51,921 nt of DNA, from contig CAISOX010000097.1 in the NCBI GenBank assembly GCA_903887235.1, forward strand, positions 1 through 51,921, written 5' to 3'. Below, one piece after another: positions 43,381 through 51,921 of the stretch (the first letter of the stretch is position 1; each line of letters opens with the position of its first letter). The position numbers were made by a program, and so were the translations under genes. The stretch is from an uncultured Alphaproteobacteria bacterium (GTDB taxonomy: Bacteria; Pseudomonadota; Alphaproteobacteria; Rickettsiales; Midichloriaceae). The notes below the pieces were generated by a model. That model did no database searches. It saw only the letters and a program-made list of their open reading frames with translations, and was not told the origin of the DNA.

Positions 43381-43640
43381 TATTTTTTGGTATATAAATT
43401 TCTATAAATATTTAATAAAGAGGCAAAAAAACCCAAAACACCAAATAACATAGTAAACGCAGGTAATATTTTAAAATATTGATCAATTAAATAACCGATT
43501 GCAGAACCAACTAAAACTCCGGCAAATAGTTCAGTCACAATCATCATAGGCATATTAAATCTTTTGCTTTTACCATATCTATTATGATTTAATTTTTTCT
43601 CTAAACTTGTTAAGTTTAATCTAAGATCTTCCTTTTTCAT
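43380..43640 (-). CDS. AtpI/AtpZ-like F0F1 ATP synthase accessory protein
   Basis: An 86-residue protein with two predicted membrane helices: MIVTELFAGVLVGSAIGYLI and AFTMLFGVLGFFASLLNIYR. Between them is the short D-Q-x-F loop typical of the AtpZ/AtpI family (PF09527). Such proteins usually sit in front of atpB and help c-ring assembly or magnesium handling. No atp gene follows here. The gene is sandwiched, with no spacing, between a histidine kinase (its stop directly precedes this ATG) and an HExxH protein (one-base overlap). Confidence 0.8.
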   Translation of the reverse strand: MKKEDLRLNLTSLEKKLNHNRYGKSKRFNMPMMIVTELFAGVLVGSAIGYLIDQYFKILPAFTMLFGVLGFFASLLNIYRNLYTKK

Positions 43641-44873
43641 TTAACTGTTATCAATAGATTTTGAAAAAGAAATTATAAATTCAGTATACACTCCAAATTT
43701 AGAAATACACTCGATCTTACCATTCATCCTTTCCATTGCTTTTTTACAAAAATGCAATCCTATACCAAACCTTCCTTTAGAAAAATCTGCATTAAAAATC
43801 TTTGGCAACTCATTTTTTTGAATTCCATTCCCATCATCTTTATAATGCAGTTTATTTTTTTCAACCCATATGTATATTTTTGCGTTACTTCCTGCATGAG
43901 AAATTGTATTTTTAATAAGGTTAAATACTACATGCTTAAATAAATGTCTTGATCCTTTAAATTTAAAATCACTACTTTTATCAAAATGAATTCTCAATCT
44001 TTGCTCTTCAGTTAAATAGAATTCCTCAAGAGCTATTTCTATACATTTTACAACAGAATACTTTTTAACATCTGAATATTCAGTATTCACATTTTTTGAT
44101 GCGGTGAGTATTATTTCAATACTTCTCATACAATGATTTGTTAACTTTATTAATTCTTTAACTCTATCTTTCAAATCTACTTTATCATCATAATCCATCT
44201 TTTCTAAAAGTAATTCTGATTTTACTTTTACAATGGATATTGGACCAAAAACCTCATGAGCTATGGCACTTGCAAATGCTTTAGAAATTTCTATTTGATT
44301 TGATGTTAATGTAATTTTATAAATGACAAGCAACACCAAACTAATGCTAAATACCCCATTATTAAAAATAGTATAAGGTTCTACATATTCCAACATGATA
44401 TTTTCAGTATTACCCACATAAATACTAGATATTAACAAATATAATGAATATGCTAGCATCCCGGCAACAGCAGACATCACAATAACAAATCTGTTATTTG
44501 AGTAAATATATAGCATGCCAAATGATAAAATTAATCTTATAATCCACTGGTCACCAAAATGGCTTAAAAAAACCGTATACCATGGGAAAAATGCTATGCA
44601 AAATAACAGAATACAGACCCGAAAAGCCTTAAGGTACCTTTTCTTTTTTAAAACCAATCTATAAAATAAGTAAAATATACTTATTAATATTGCCATCGAA
44701 TCTATTGCAATAATAGAATCGATAACTAAATCATCCTTTTCCAACTCAAAAATTATGATCGGAATATTAATTAGCAATATCAAAATACATAATACAAAAT
44801 ATAATTTTTCATTTTCTTCAATTTTCAGCAACGATTGACTAAAAAAAGATTTTGTTTTTCTTAAAATCCCCAT
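43641..44873 (-). CDS. Membrane-bound sensor histidine kinase
   Basis: A 410-residue kinase. About six membrane helices span residues 20-190, with short loops and no large periplasmic sensor domain. The phosphoacceptor is H206 in AHEVFGPISIVKV, an unusual H box lacking the RTPL consensus. The N box is FNLIKNTISHAGSN, the G1 box DDGNGIQKN and the G2 box GRFGIGLHFCKKAMERMNG. The membrane block and H box style resemble the kinase half of the symporter fusion at 21021. No response regulator is linked. Its stop immediately precedes the AtpI-like start, so the three downstream genes form a tight operon. Confidence 0.88.
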   Translation of the reverse strand: MGILRKTKSFFSQSLLKIEENEKLYFVLCILILLINIPIIIFELEKDDLVIDSIIAIDSMAILISIFYLFYRLVLKKKRYLKAFRVCILLFCIAFFPWYTVFLSHFGDQWIIRLILSFGMLYIYSNNRFVIVMSAVAGMLAYSLYLLISSIYVGNTENIMLEYVEPYTIFNNGVFSISLVLLVIYKITLTSNQIEISKAFASAIAHEVFGPISIVKVKSELLLEKMDYDDKVDLKDRVKELIKLTNHCMRSIEIILTASKNVNTEYSDVKKYSVVKCIEIALEEFYLTEEQRLRIHFDKSSDFKFKGSRHLFKHVVFNLIKNTISHAGSNAKIYIWVEKNKLHYKDDGNGIQKNELPKIFNADFSKGRFGIGLHFCKKAMERMNGKIECISKFGVYTEFIISFSKSIDNS

Positions 44874-45023
44874 TGAAACAAACTACAATTTGTAAAATTG
44901 AACTGTAGCACAGTTATTAAGCTTGTATAATAAAATAAACTATATATTTTTATTAAATATACATCACTCTAATATCATTTAATAACAACAGCAATTTGTT
45001 TTTCTTTTACTATAAATATAAAC

Positions 45024-46016
45024 ATGGATAAATTTATCATACAACAGCTTATTAATAATTTGGAATCAGAATTTAATAAATTAGATAATTTTTTACTTAA
45101 ATGTTCAAAAAGCGAAAAAACAAACCTTCTAAATCAAATTGCTTATCATATTATTTCATCTGGCGGAAAAAGAATCAGACCGTTATTAACCATTGCAACT
45201 TGTAAATTATTTAATCCAGATGAAAAAATTTTAAATAGGAGTATATATCTTGCTTCCTCAATAGAATTTATCCACACAGCAACATTGCTTCATGATGATG
45301 TTGTAGATAGTAGTAACACTAGGAGAAACAAACCTACTGCTAATTATATATGGGGAAATAAATCAAGTATTTTAGTTGGTGATTTTCTATTTAGCCAATC
45401 TTTTAAACAAATGATTAAAACTGAGAATTTGAAAGTTTTAGAAATACTAGCAAATATTTCTGCAAAAATAGCTGAAGCTGAAGTTTGGCAGTTGGAACTC
45501 ATTGGAAATTTAGATATCAAATTTGATGAATATATAAATCTCATAACAGCGAAGACAGCCAATCTTTTTTCTGCCGCTTGCCTTTGTTCATCAATACTTT
45601 CAAATGCTAGTATCGAACAACAAAATGCATTGAGCAATTATGGACTGAATCTAGGTATATTATTTCAAATAAATGATGATATTAGAGATTATTTTTGCAA
45701 CTCAAATGAGCTAGGCAAAAATCCAGGCAGTGACTTTTTTGAAAATAAAATAACATTACCTATCATTCTGATATTAAACCTTGCTAACACTAAAGATTTA
45801 CTGGATATTAAAAATATTTTAACTCATGACAATAAGAATGATACGCACTTTGCTAAATTAATAACATTGCTTGATAAATATCAAATTAAATGTGAGTGCT
45901 ATAAAGTCTTAAATGGTTTTATACAAAGGGGGAAGGAAGATCTCAATTGCATACAAGATTCAACATTTAAAACATATTTTGTTAATCTAATAAATAGCTA
46001 TGAAAACCTAAAATAA
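45024..46016 (+). CDS. ispB: Polyprenyl diphosphate synthase (octaprenyl-type)
   Basis: This trans-prenyltransferase elongates farnesyl diphosphate to the long chain used for ubiquinone. Both aspartate-rich motifs are present: LLHDDVVD near residues 91-98 and QINDDIRDYF near 212-221. GGKRIRPLLT (near 51-60) and the KT-A-x-L-F-S-A segment are typical. At 330 residues it is full length. Chain length cannot be set with certainty from sequence, so octaprenyl or nonaprenyl is an inference. The product is the expected donor for UbiA, encoded at 16415. Confidence 0.9.
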   Translation: MDKFIIQQLINNLESEFNKLDNFLLKCSKSEKTNLLNQIAYHIISSGGKRIRPLLTIATCKLFNPDEKILNRSIYLASSIEFIHTATLLHDDVVDSSNTRRNKPTANYIWGNKSSILVGDFLFSQSFKQMIKTENLKVLEILANISAKIAEAEVWQLELIGNLDIKFDEYINLITAKTANLFSAACLCSSILSNASIEQQNALSNYGLNLGILFQINDDIRDYFCNSNELGKNPGSDFFENKITLPIILILNLANTKDLLDIKNILTHDNKNDTHFAKLITLLDKYQIKCECYKVLNGFIQRGKEDLNCIQDSTFKTYFVNLINSYENLK

Positions 46017-46030
46017 AACCAATCACTATA

Positions 46031-46993
46031 TTAAATTACTTTCACAATTTCATTTATGTCTCTATCTAAATACAATACTTCATACACATATTTACATATC
46101 GGCATTTCAATACCCAAAGATTTTGCAATTTTATATATTGACTTAGCTGTATAATAACCCTCTACAACAACTTCGTCCAAATTTAATTTTTGCTTATTCA
46201 TTGCGATATTAAACCCAAAATTTGTATTTCTAGAAGTGAGGCTATACGAGGTTAATAATAAATCACCTAAACCTGCCAATGAATAAATTGTTGCTCCACT
46301 ACCCCCTAATGACTTAACCAACCTCTCCAATTCATTAAGAGCAAATACAAATAGTGCAGAAATAAAATTTTCTCCCAAATTCAACCCCTTTGCTATTCCT
46401 AGTGCAATCGCTATAACATTTTTTACTGCACCACATATTTCAACTCCCATTACATCTGTTGATACTTCAGTCTTAAAGTAGAACGTATCAAATATAACTT
46501 TTAACTCTTGTAGTAATGTTTCATTTTTAGAAGCTATTAATGTCTTAGCAAATTTTTGTTGCGCAATTTCTTTTGCAAAATTAGGGCCAGATAGTACAGC
46601 AATATTTGTATTAGGAAAAAATTTTTCACATATTTGCGATGGAAAATTCAAAGTGTTATTTTCTATGCCTTTAGAGCAAATTACAAGATTATCTAATTTA
46701 GTTTCCACGTTAATATTTTCAAAAAGCTGTTCTAAAGCCTTAACAGGAATTGCAACAATCCCAATACTGATGCATTTAACGCTTTTAAAATTATCAATTG
46801 CTATAATATTTTTTGGTAAATCAACGTTCCCTAATTTTGCATAATTAGTATGTCTTTGATTAATTTCATTAATTAACTCTGGATCTCTTAAATATATGAA
46901 AACTTGCTCAACATTTTGAGAAATAGTTTTTGCCAAAGCCGTTCCCCATGCCCCTCCACCAAAAACTACAACATTATCTACAATCTTACTCAT
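46031..46993 (-). CDS. gpsA: Glycerol-3-phosphate dehydrogenase [NAD(P)+]
   Basis: GpsA reduces dihydroxyacetone phosphate to sn-glycerol-3-phosphate for phospholipid synthesis. The dinucleotide loop FGGGAWGTALAKTI is at residues 9-22. The family blocks SGPNFAKEIAQ, CGAVKNVIAIALGIAKGLNLG and LAGLGDLLLTSYSLTSRN are intact. I use the ATG at 46993; a TTG directly upstream is the other possibility. The start lies inside the recJ end (8-base overlap), so translation is likely coupled. Length, 320 residues, is normal. Confidence 0.95.
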   Translation of the reverse strand: MSKIVDNVVVFGGGAWGTALAKTISQNVEQVFIYLRDPELINEINQRHTNYAKLGNVDLPKNIIAIDNFKSVKCISIGIVAIPVKALEQLFENINVETKLDNLVICSKGIENNTLNFPSQICEKFFPNTNIAVLSGPNFAKEIAQQKFAKTLIASKNETLLQELKVIFDTFYFKTEVSTDVMGVEICGAVKNVIAIALGIAKGLNLGENFISALFVFALNELERLVKSLGGSGATIYSLAGLGDLLLTSYSLTSRNTNFGFNIAMNKQKLNLDEVVVEGYYTAKSIYKIAKSLGIEMPICKYVYEVLYLDRDINEIVKVI

Positions 46994-48785
46994 CAAAAGA
47001 AAAATCCTCTATTATAAAATCTACTTTATCTTCGTTAAAAAAATTAGGTTGTAGATTTCCAACCAAACTAATTTTTTTGCCAGTGCTTCTTAGCAAAGCA
47101 CTACCATATTTATTACTAGTACCATTAAATAGCACACACTTTATGCTTTTGGACGAATCATCGTATATGCCATCTTTAATAACAAGCGTTATATGGTTAA
47201 CTGCCATTGTCCAAACTTTACAAATTATTGCATCAACAATCATAAATTTTGGCTTTTCATTTCCTTGACCAAATGGTTCTGCAATTTTCAAAGCACTCAG
47301 CAAATTACTATTCACACTCCCAACTGAAATTAAATCATCAATTTTTAAAACTTTAGCTTGTTGATAAATCTCCTCATAATTGCTATTTTTCAATATTCTA
47401 GCCAGCAAAAATTGATAAAAACTCTCTATTTTTTCCTCTTCAATACTAAAACCTCCAGCCATTTCATGACCACCACCTTCAATCAAAAGTCCCTTTTCCT
47501 TCGCTATTGTAATATTTTTCCCTATATCAATTCCCTTAATTGACCTAGCCGACCCCTTCCCTATTCCATCATTTATAGATATGATTAAAGCTGGCTTTTG
47601 ATATTTTTCTTTTATCTTGCTAGCTAAAATTCCTAAAACTCCATAATGCCAATCTTCACCATATGCCAATATAACACTATTCTCCTCAAAATTATTATTT
47701 TTTATATTAGCTAATACCTGATCTAAAATTATACTTTCAATACTTTTTCTTTGTTGGTTATATTTCTCCAAACTCTTTGCTGCATCATATGCTTCTTGAT
47801 ACGAATTTGTTGATAATAAAATAGAACCTAAATAACCCTTTCCTACTCTTCCACCTGCATTGATTCTTGGTCCCAATATATACCCCAAATGATAAGATTC
47901 GGATTTTATATCAATATTGGCACATTCAGCCAGTACTTTTAAACCTAAATTTTGTTTTTTGTTTATTAATCTTAATCCATGTTGCACAAAAGCTCTATTA
48001 ATACCTGTTAATGGCATCACATCACATACCGTTCCAAGTGCAACAAGGTCTAAATACTCCATTATATTAGGTTCTGTTATATTCTTTTCCTGGAAATAAC
48101 CTTTTTGTCTTAAAATACTCCTAATTGCGGTAATAACAAAGAAAACAACCCCAACAGCTGCAATGTCTTTAAATTTAAAATCATCATCTAGCCTATTGGG
48201 ATTAACAATAGCATATGATTCTGGTAAGTTTTCTTGAGCTAGATGGTGATCAATAATAATCACATCTACCCCTCTATCTTGTGCATATTTAATCGGCTCA
48301 AATGCTACAGTTCCACAATCAACCGTTATTATTAAATCATTTCCTTTATCTATAAGTTTTTTAAATGCTTCTTTATTAGGTCCGTATCCCTCTTTAAATC
48401 TACAAGGTATATATACAGTAGTTTCCAAACCAAGAGCATAAAAGAATCTTTTTAGCACTGCAGAAGAAGTAGCTCCATCAACGTCATAATCTGCATATAT
48501 CACTATTTTTTCTTTCGCTTTTATTGACTCAACAATTCTATTTGCTGCTCTATCCATATCTCTCATTAAAAATGGATTAGGCATCAAATTTTTGATTTTA
48601 GGATATAAAAAATTTTGCACCGATTCAGCATCGTTAATGCCTCTATTTAATAATACTCTGGCAATGATGTCGCTTATGCCAAATTTTTGAATAAAATGTA
48701 AAACATCTTTTTCACTTTGCTCCTGTAGTTTCCAATGCAAATTTTTATATGAATTTTTCGTATCACAATTCTTTTCGTTATTCAT
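46986..48785 (-). CDS. recJ: Single-stranded-DNA-specific exonuclease RecJ
   Basis: RecJ is a 5'-3' single-strand exonuclease acting in recombination and mismatch repair. DHH-phosphoesterase motifs are clear: YADYDVDGATSS, ITVDCGT, then IIDHHLAQ and LGTVCDVMPL, and the C-terminal DHHA1 motif GGGHEMAGGFS. The final OB-like domain is present; at 599 residues the gene is complete. It overlaps gpsA by 8 bases. Along with recO and addA it gives the window a notable share of recombination genes. Confidence 0.96.
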   Translation of the reverse strand: MNNEKNCDTKNSYKNLHWKLQEQSEKDVLHFIQKFGISDIIARVLLNRGINDAESVQNFLYPKIKNLMPNPFLMRDMDRAANRIVESIKAKEKIVIYADYDVDGATSSAVLKRFFYALGLETTVYIPCRFKEGYGPNKEAFKKLIDKGNDLIITVDCGTVAFEPIKYAQDRGVDVIIIDHHLAQENLPESYAIVNPNRLDDDFKFKDIAAVGVVFFVITAIRSILRQKGYFQEKNITEPNIMEYLDLVALGTVCDVMPLTGINRAFVQHGLRLINKKQNLGLKVLAECANIDIKSESYHLGYILGPRINAGGRVGKGYLGSILLSTNSYQEAYDAAKSLEKYNQQRKSIESIILDQVLANIKNNNFEENSVILAYGEDWHYGVLGILASKIKEKYQKPALIISINDGIGKGSARSIKGIDIGKNITIAKEKGLLIEGGGHEMAGGFSIEEEKIESFYQFLLARILKNSNYEEIYQQAKVLKIDDLISVGSVNSNLLSALKIAEPFGQGNEKPKFMIVDAIICKVWTMAVNHITLVIKDGIYDDSSKSIKCVLFNGTSNKYGSALLRSTGKKISLVGNLQPNFFNEDKVDFIIEDFSFDE

Positions 48786-48865
48786 ACATTTTATGCATTT
48801 ACAAAATATTAATTTTCAATAAAAATAGCACATAAAAATTTTTAACCAATAAAAAGAAAAGGATC

Positions 48866-49603
48866 TTGTTAAAATATAAAATAGTAATTGAGTATGAAGG
48901 TACAAATTATCATGGTTGGCAAAATCAAAAAGATTTAAAAACCATCCAGGGGGAAATTGAAAATGCCCTTTCAAAGTTAACTCAAAAAAATATTACTATA
49001 TATGGAGCTAGTAGAACTGATGCGGGAGTTCATGCATATGGTCAAGTCGCACATTTTCAACTTGAAAAATATTATGAAATTCATGAAATACAAAACGCCG
49101 TAAATCATTACCTTAAACCAGAAAAAATTTCTATTATCAAAATAGAAAAAGTAGATGAAGAGTTTCATGCAAGATTCTCAAATAAAACAAAGCAATATGT
49201 GTATAAAATTATAAATAGAAAATCTCCTTTAACTTTATATAAAGATCGTGCTTGGCATGTCATGACACCACTTAATATTGCCAATATGATAAAGGCATCG
49301 CAATACTTAATTGGAACTTTTGATTTTACTAGTTTTAGGTCAGCTGGGTGCCAATCACATTCACCATTAAAGACGATAAATTCAATAAAATTCGAACAAA
49401 GCGATAATGAAATTTCTATATTATTTGATGCAAAATCCTTTGTATATAATCAAATCAGAATTATGGCAGGGACCTTAAAAGATTTTGGCACAAAAGAAAT
49501 TTGCCCCTCTCATATGTCAAAAATTATAAATGGGAAAAATCGAAAACTTGCTGGTGAAACTGCTCCTAGCTGCGGTTTATATTTAAATAAAATATCTTAT
49601 TAG
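48866..49603 (+). CDS. truA: tRNA pseudouridine(38-40) synthase TruA
   Basis: TruA isomerises uridines 38-40 in the anticodon arm. The catalytic aspartate is D52 in GASRTDAGVHAYGQ. The family motifs YEGTNYHGWQNQ near the start, TKQYVYKI and FVYNQIRIMAGTL are present. The start is a TTG at 48866, chosen because the N-terminus begins exactly as in the family and AAGGA lies just upstream, though with unusually short spacing (about three bases). Length, 245 residues, is standard. Confidence 0.95.
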   Translation: MLKYKIVIEYEGTNYHGWQNQKDLKTIQGEIENALSKLTQKNITIYGASRTDAGVHAYGQVAHFQLEKYYEIHEIQNAVNHYLKPEKISIIKIEKVDEEFHARFSNKTKQYVYKIINRKSPLTLYKDRAWHVMTPLNIANMIKASQYLIGTFDFTSFRSAGCQSHSPLKTINSIKFEQSDNEISILFDAKSFVYNQIRIMAGTLKDFGTKEICPSHMSKIINGKNRKLAGETAPSCGLYLNKISY

Positions 49604-49626
49604 TAATAATTACCGCCTTATACCTC

Positions 49627-49664
49627 AACTTCTAAAACTAACCAGAGCGAAAAAGAAGTTTTTT
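49627..49664 (+). terminator. Probable rho-independent terminator after truA
   Basis: AACTTCT (49627-49633) pairs perfectly with AGAAGTT (49654-49660) across a 20-base loop, followed by a run of T to 49664. It lies 24 bases past the truA stop. A run of seven C residues follows at 49670-49676, unusual in this AT-rich sequence. Confidence 0.5.
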
Positions 49665-49781
49665 ATCCGCCCCCCCTACTTTGTTAATTTTTTAAACTAA
49701 AGCTTATTTATAAACATTTAAATAATCAATTAAGTTACAAAAATTTTTAAATACTACGTTTTTAGGTAAAAATTCTTGAAT

Positions 49782-50507
49782 TTAAGCTTTTTCTATATTT
49801 TGTATCAAAAACAACCTGGCCTCAGGATGTTTAATATAATTTGGCATAAAAATAAATTTTTCTATGAAATATCCGATAAGATTTAATGCTGAAATTATAT
49901 CTTGCTTGCAAATTTCTACATTACTATCAACAAAAAATTTTGGTAGTATGAATAATCTATCCTTATATTTTGCACCAACATCTTCAGTAACAACATTACC
50001 AGTTTTTGGTGAAATATATTTTAGATTATCTACAGAATTAGTTACTGCACATTTTGACCAATCCAATGCATAACCAGAGCAATTTAGTAATCTAGCTTCA
50101 AAATTAATATACGCCTTATAATTTTCATTAATGTTATCACTAGCGCAGATAGTATGTAATAAATTTTTTGTTTCAATGAAAGTTGTTTTATTTACATCAC
50201 CATCCTTTAAAGCAACTTTTATCATTGATAATGTTGAATTTAATATCGATATCTTGCTACTTTCAAACATAATTTCTGAAAAGATTGAATGCAAAAGCTC
50301 AATCTTTAAATACCCTAATTGTTCATTAAGCCTACCTCTCCAGTTAAATAAAACTATATTTCCTGGTATATTTTCATTTTTCTTTTTATTTATTCTCATT
50401 AACCCTGAAATAATACCATTATTTTCTGAAAAACATTTTACAATTAAAAATTTTTCCTGAAATAGTTTTGCAGAAATTATTATTCCTATATCATCAACTT
50501 CTATCAT
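49782..50507 (-). CDS. recO: DNA repair protein RecO
   Basis: RecO loads RecA onto SSB-coated gaps together with RecR. The 241-residue protein has the N-terminal OB fold (VDDIGIIISAKLFQEKFLIV, then an ISGLMR-type strand) and the C-terminal helical domain with the alphaproteobacterial pattern FEARLLNCSGYALDWSKCAVT. The zinc-finger cysteines of some RecO proteins are only partly kept (C around 136 and 147). It starts 6 bases after glpX ends, on the same strand. Confidence 0.9.
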   Translation of the reverse strand: MIEVDDIGIIISAKLFQEKFLIVKCFSENNGIISGLMRINKKKNENIPGNIVLFNWRGRLNEQLGYLKIELLHSIFSEIMFESSKISILNSTLSMIKVALKDGDVNKTTFIETKNLLHTICASDNINENYKAYINFEARLLNCSGYALDWSKCAVTNSVDNLKYISPKTGNVVTEDVGAKYKDRLFILPKFFVDSNVEICKQDIISALNLIGYFIEKFIFMPNYIKHPEARLFLIQNIEKA

Positions 50508-50513
50508 AAAAAA

Positions 50514-51446
50514 TTAATACCTTGTTGTTTTGACTTTATAAGACATTTTTTGAGCCGAACTTAACAGCAGAGTTTCTGTTGTAAATTTATCGTAATATTT
50601 CTGCACACCATTGACTAATAATCCATCAGTAACCCCAGTTGCAGCAAAAATAACATCCTTTTTTACTAAATCTTCTATCTCATAAATTTTATTTATGTCA
50701 GTAACTCCCATTGCTTTAGCTCTAAGAATTTGCTGATTATTTTTAAATATCAATCTTCCTTGCATTCTACCTCCAACACACCTTAATGCAGAGGCAGCTA
50801 AAACGCCCTCAGGAGCGCCACCTGTCCCAATATATATATCAACATCACTATCAGGAATAGCTGCAGCTATAACAGCGGAAATATCACCGTCACCAATTAA
50901 CCTAATTTTAGCCCCAACTGTTCTGATTTCTTCGATTATGCTTTTGTGTCTCTCCCTATCTAGCATCATTATTATTATTTCGCTAGGATCACACTTTTTG
51001 TATTTTGCTAAATTCAGTATATTTTCTTTGGCACTAAGATTGATATCAACAATGTTTTTGGGGTATTTTGAACTTATTGCTATTTTTTGCATATATAAAT
51101 CTGGTGCATACAAAAAAGAGTTTTCAGAACTTATTGCAATAACTGCCATCGAGCCATAATCTGCCCTTGCGCATATAGTAGTACCTTCAAGAGGATCGAC
51201 TGCAATATCAATACTTTCTCCACCTTTACCCAATTCTTCTCCAATATATAACATTGGGGCCTTATCCCTTTCGCCTTCACCTATTGCAACTTTACCATTC
51301 ATGGGCAATTTATTTAGCTCCTGTCTCATAACGTCAACCGCCACTTTATCTGCAGAAACATTATCACCTTTACCGATCCAATCATAACATGCAATTGCTG
51401 TTAATTCTGTAACATTCTGGATACCGTGCAGCCAACTATTATTCAT
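50514..51446 (-). CDS. glpX: Fructose-1,6-bisphosphatase, class II (GlpX)
   Basis: GlpX hydrolyses fructose-1,6-bisphosphate to fructose-6-phosphate in gluconeogenesis. Family segments are clear: IGKGDNVSADKVAVDVMR, GEGERDKAPMLYIGEELG with the metal-site acids, DIAVDPLEGTTICA, LIGDGDISA and YIGTGGAPEGVLAASAL, with ATGVTDG near the end. At 310 residues it is complete. Glycerol-3-phosphate, triose and pentose phosphate enzymes are also in the window, fitting a gluconeogenic supply of hexose and pentose phosphates. It is divergent from rpe across about 90 bases. Confidence 0.96.
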   Translation of the reverse strand: MNNSWLHGIQNVTELTAIACYDWIGKGDNVSADKVAVDVMRQELNKLPMNGKVAIGEGERDKAPMLYIGEELGKGGESIDIAVDPLEGTTICARADYGSMAVIAISSENSFLYAPDLYMQKIAISSKYPKNIVDINLSAKENILNLAKYKKCDPSEIIIMMLDRERHKSIIEEIRTVGAKIRLIGDGDISAVIAAAIPDSDVDIYIGTGGAPEGVLAASALRCVGGRMQGRLIFKNNQQILRAKAMGVTDINKIYEIEDLVKKDVIFAATGVTDGLLVNGVQKYYDKFTTETLLLSSAQKMSYKVKTTRY

Positions 51447-51535
51447 ATTTATCTATGAAAAATTAAAAATTATGCTAACATATTCATCAATATATGGTAA
51501 AAAATGACCAAGCGCAAAGTATATCAAATAGCAAT

Positions 51536-51921
51536 ATGAAAAAAAATAAAATATCTGCGTCAATTCTAGCTGCTAATTTTGCAATTCTCAGAGAGGAAAT
51601 AAAAAATATTTCTGAGTCTGGAGCAGATTCAATTCATTTAGATATAATGGACGGTCATTTTGTGCCTAATATAAGTTTTGGAAGTGATATTGTTAAGGCT
51701 ATAAAAAAGGAAAGTCGAATTCCACTAAAAACTCACTTGATGATTAGTAATCCAGAAAAGTATGTTGATGAATTTATTGGAGCTGGAAGTGATATGATAA
51801 TTTTTCATCAAGAAGCAGTAATTCACTGTGATCGGTTGATTGATTATATTAAAAATAAAGGGGTGAGGGTTGGTGTGTCTATTATTCCTTCTACCCCAGA
51901 ATCTGTGTTACAATACATACA
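51536..51921 (+). CDS. rpe: Ribulose-phosphate 3-epimerase, 5' part (cut by window end)
   Basis: Rpe interconverts ribulose-5-phosphate and xylulose-5-phosphate. The 128 visible codons show the TIM-barrel N-terminal half: SASILAANFAILREEI, then SIHLDIMDGHFVPNISFG with the metal-binding H-x-D and MDGHFVPN, KTHLMISNPEKYV, and VGVSIIPSTP. The gene runs off the window. The ATG at 51536 matches the family start; an in-frame ATG at 51494 would add 14 residues. It is the partner of transaldolase in the non-oxidative pentose phosphate path. Confidence 0.94.
   Translation, partial: MKKNKISASILAANFAILREEIKNISESGADSIHLDIMDGHFVPNISFGSDIVKAIKKESRIPLKTHLMISNPEKYVDEFIGAGSDMIIFHQEAVIHCDRLIDYIKNKGVRVGVSIIPSTPESVLQYI

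Noticed and set aside
46017-46050. ACCAATCACTATATTAAATT between ispB and gpsA as a MITE end
   Set aside because: Only the first ten or so bases match the TACCAAT element; the rest diverges, so chance in AT-rich DNA is likely.
49670-49676. Run of seven C as a phase-variable tract
   Set aside because: It is intergenic between convergent genes, in no coding frame and near no promoter, so phase variation has no evident target.
1-51921. CRISPR array or cas genes, and rRNA genes
   Set aside because: No regularly spaced direct repeats with unique spacers, no Cas motifs and no rRNA sequence were seen.

Overview
The window is an AT-rich, gene-dense bacterial chromosome segment. Gene content points to an alphaproteobacterium of the order Rickettsiales. 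It has an alphaproteobacterial-type DksA, two gene-transfer-agent-like tail genes away from any full cluster, an AddA helicase-nuclease, a PF04392-type ABC importer, palindromic repeats like those of Rickettsia, and decayed insertion sequences. Flagellar genes (flgB, flgC, fliE), a queuosine pair (queC, queF) and a triose/pentose phosphate set (gapA, pgk, glpX, talC, rpe) suggest a flagellated, metabolically less reduced lineage, perhaps Midichloriaceae-like, rather than Rickettsia itself. The genus assignment is inference.

Layout. 1-605 is gene-free and holds repeat and insertion-sequence debris. 606-2543 (minus) carries dksA and pepA. 2732-10030 (plus) carries an lptG-like permease, a 1559-residue pentapeptide-repeat protein, and the two GTA-like tail genes. 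10016-13967 (minus) carries a sodium/solute symporter, rpsU, a secreted PqaA-like hydrolase and ribE. 14049-16045 (plus) carries talC-flgB-flgC-fliE. 16046-16414 holds an attenuator-like minus-strand terminator. 16415-19890 carries ubiA, nuoC, an O-methyltransferase, a DoxX protein and a tatA gene of only 54 codons. 19974-23765 carries glyQ and a symporter-histidine kinase fusion. 23766-25207 is a decayed accessory island with an inverted repeat, transposase and GIY-YIG relics, and an intact 31-residue secreted peptide ORF. 25208-28618 (minus) is a three-gene ABC importer plus an HTH regulator. 28701-31661 (minus) carries gltX, a small unknown, tadA and suhB. 31842-33185 is an ankyrin-like membrane protein. 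33186-33688 holds an 11-bp phased repeat array with a perfect CtrA-type box, tRNA-Arg(CCT) and a 156-bp MITE that abuts the addA stop codon. 33689-36886 is addA. 36976-42482 (plus) is gapA-pgk-queC-queF-yraN-murD. 42574-44873 (minus) is a compact operon of a histidine kinase, an AtpI-like protein and an HExxH metalloprotease. 45024-51921 carries an ispB-like gene, gpsA, recJ, truA, recO, glpX and a truncated rpe.

Most genes are housekeeping. The less ordinary content is: FlgB and FlgC with apparent Sec signal peptides; the giant pentapeptide protein; the CtrA-like phased array; a MITE family with one intact and two partial copies; the kinase/AtpI-like/gluzincin operon; the relic island with its tiny secreted peptide; and the secreted PqaA-like hydrolase. 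No CRISPR array, rRNA or complete insertion sequence was seen.
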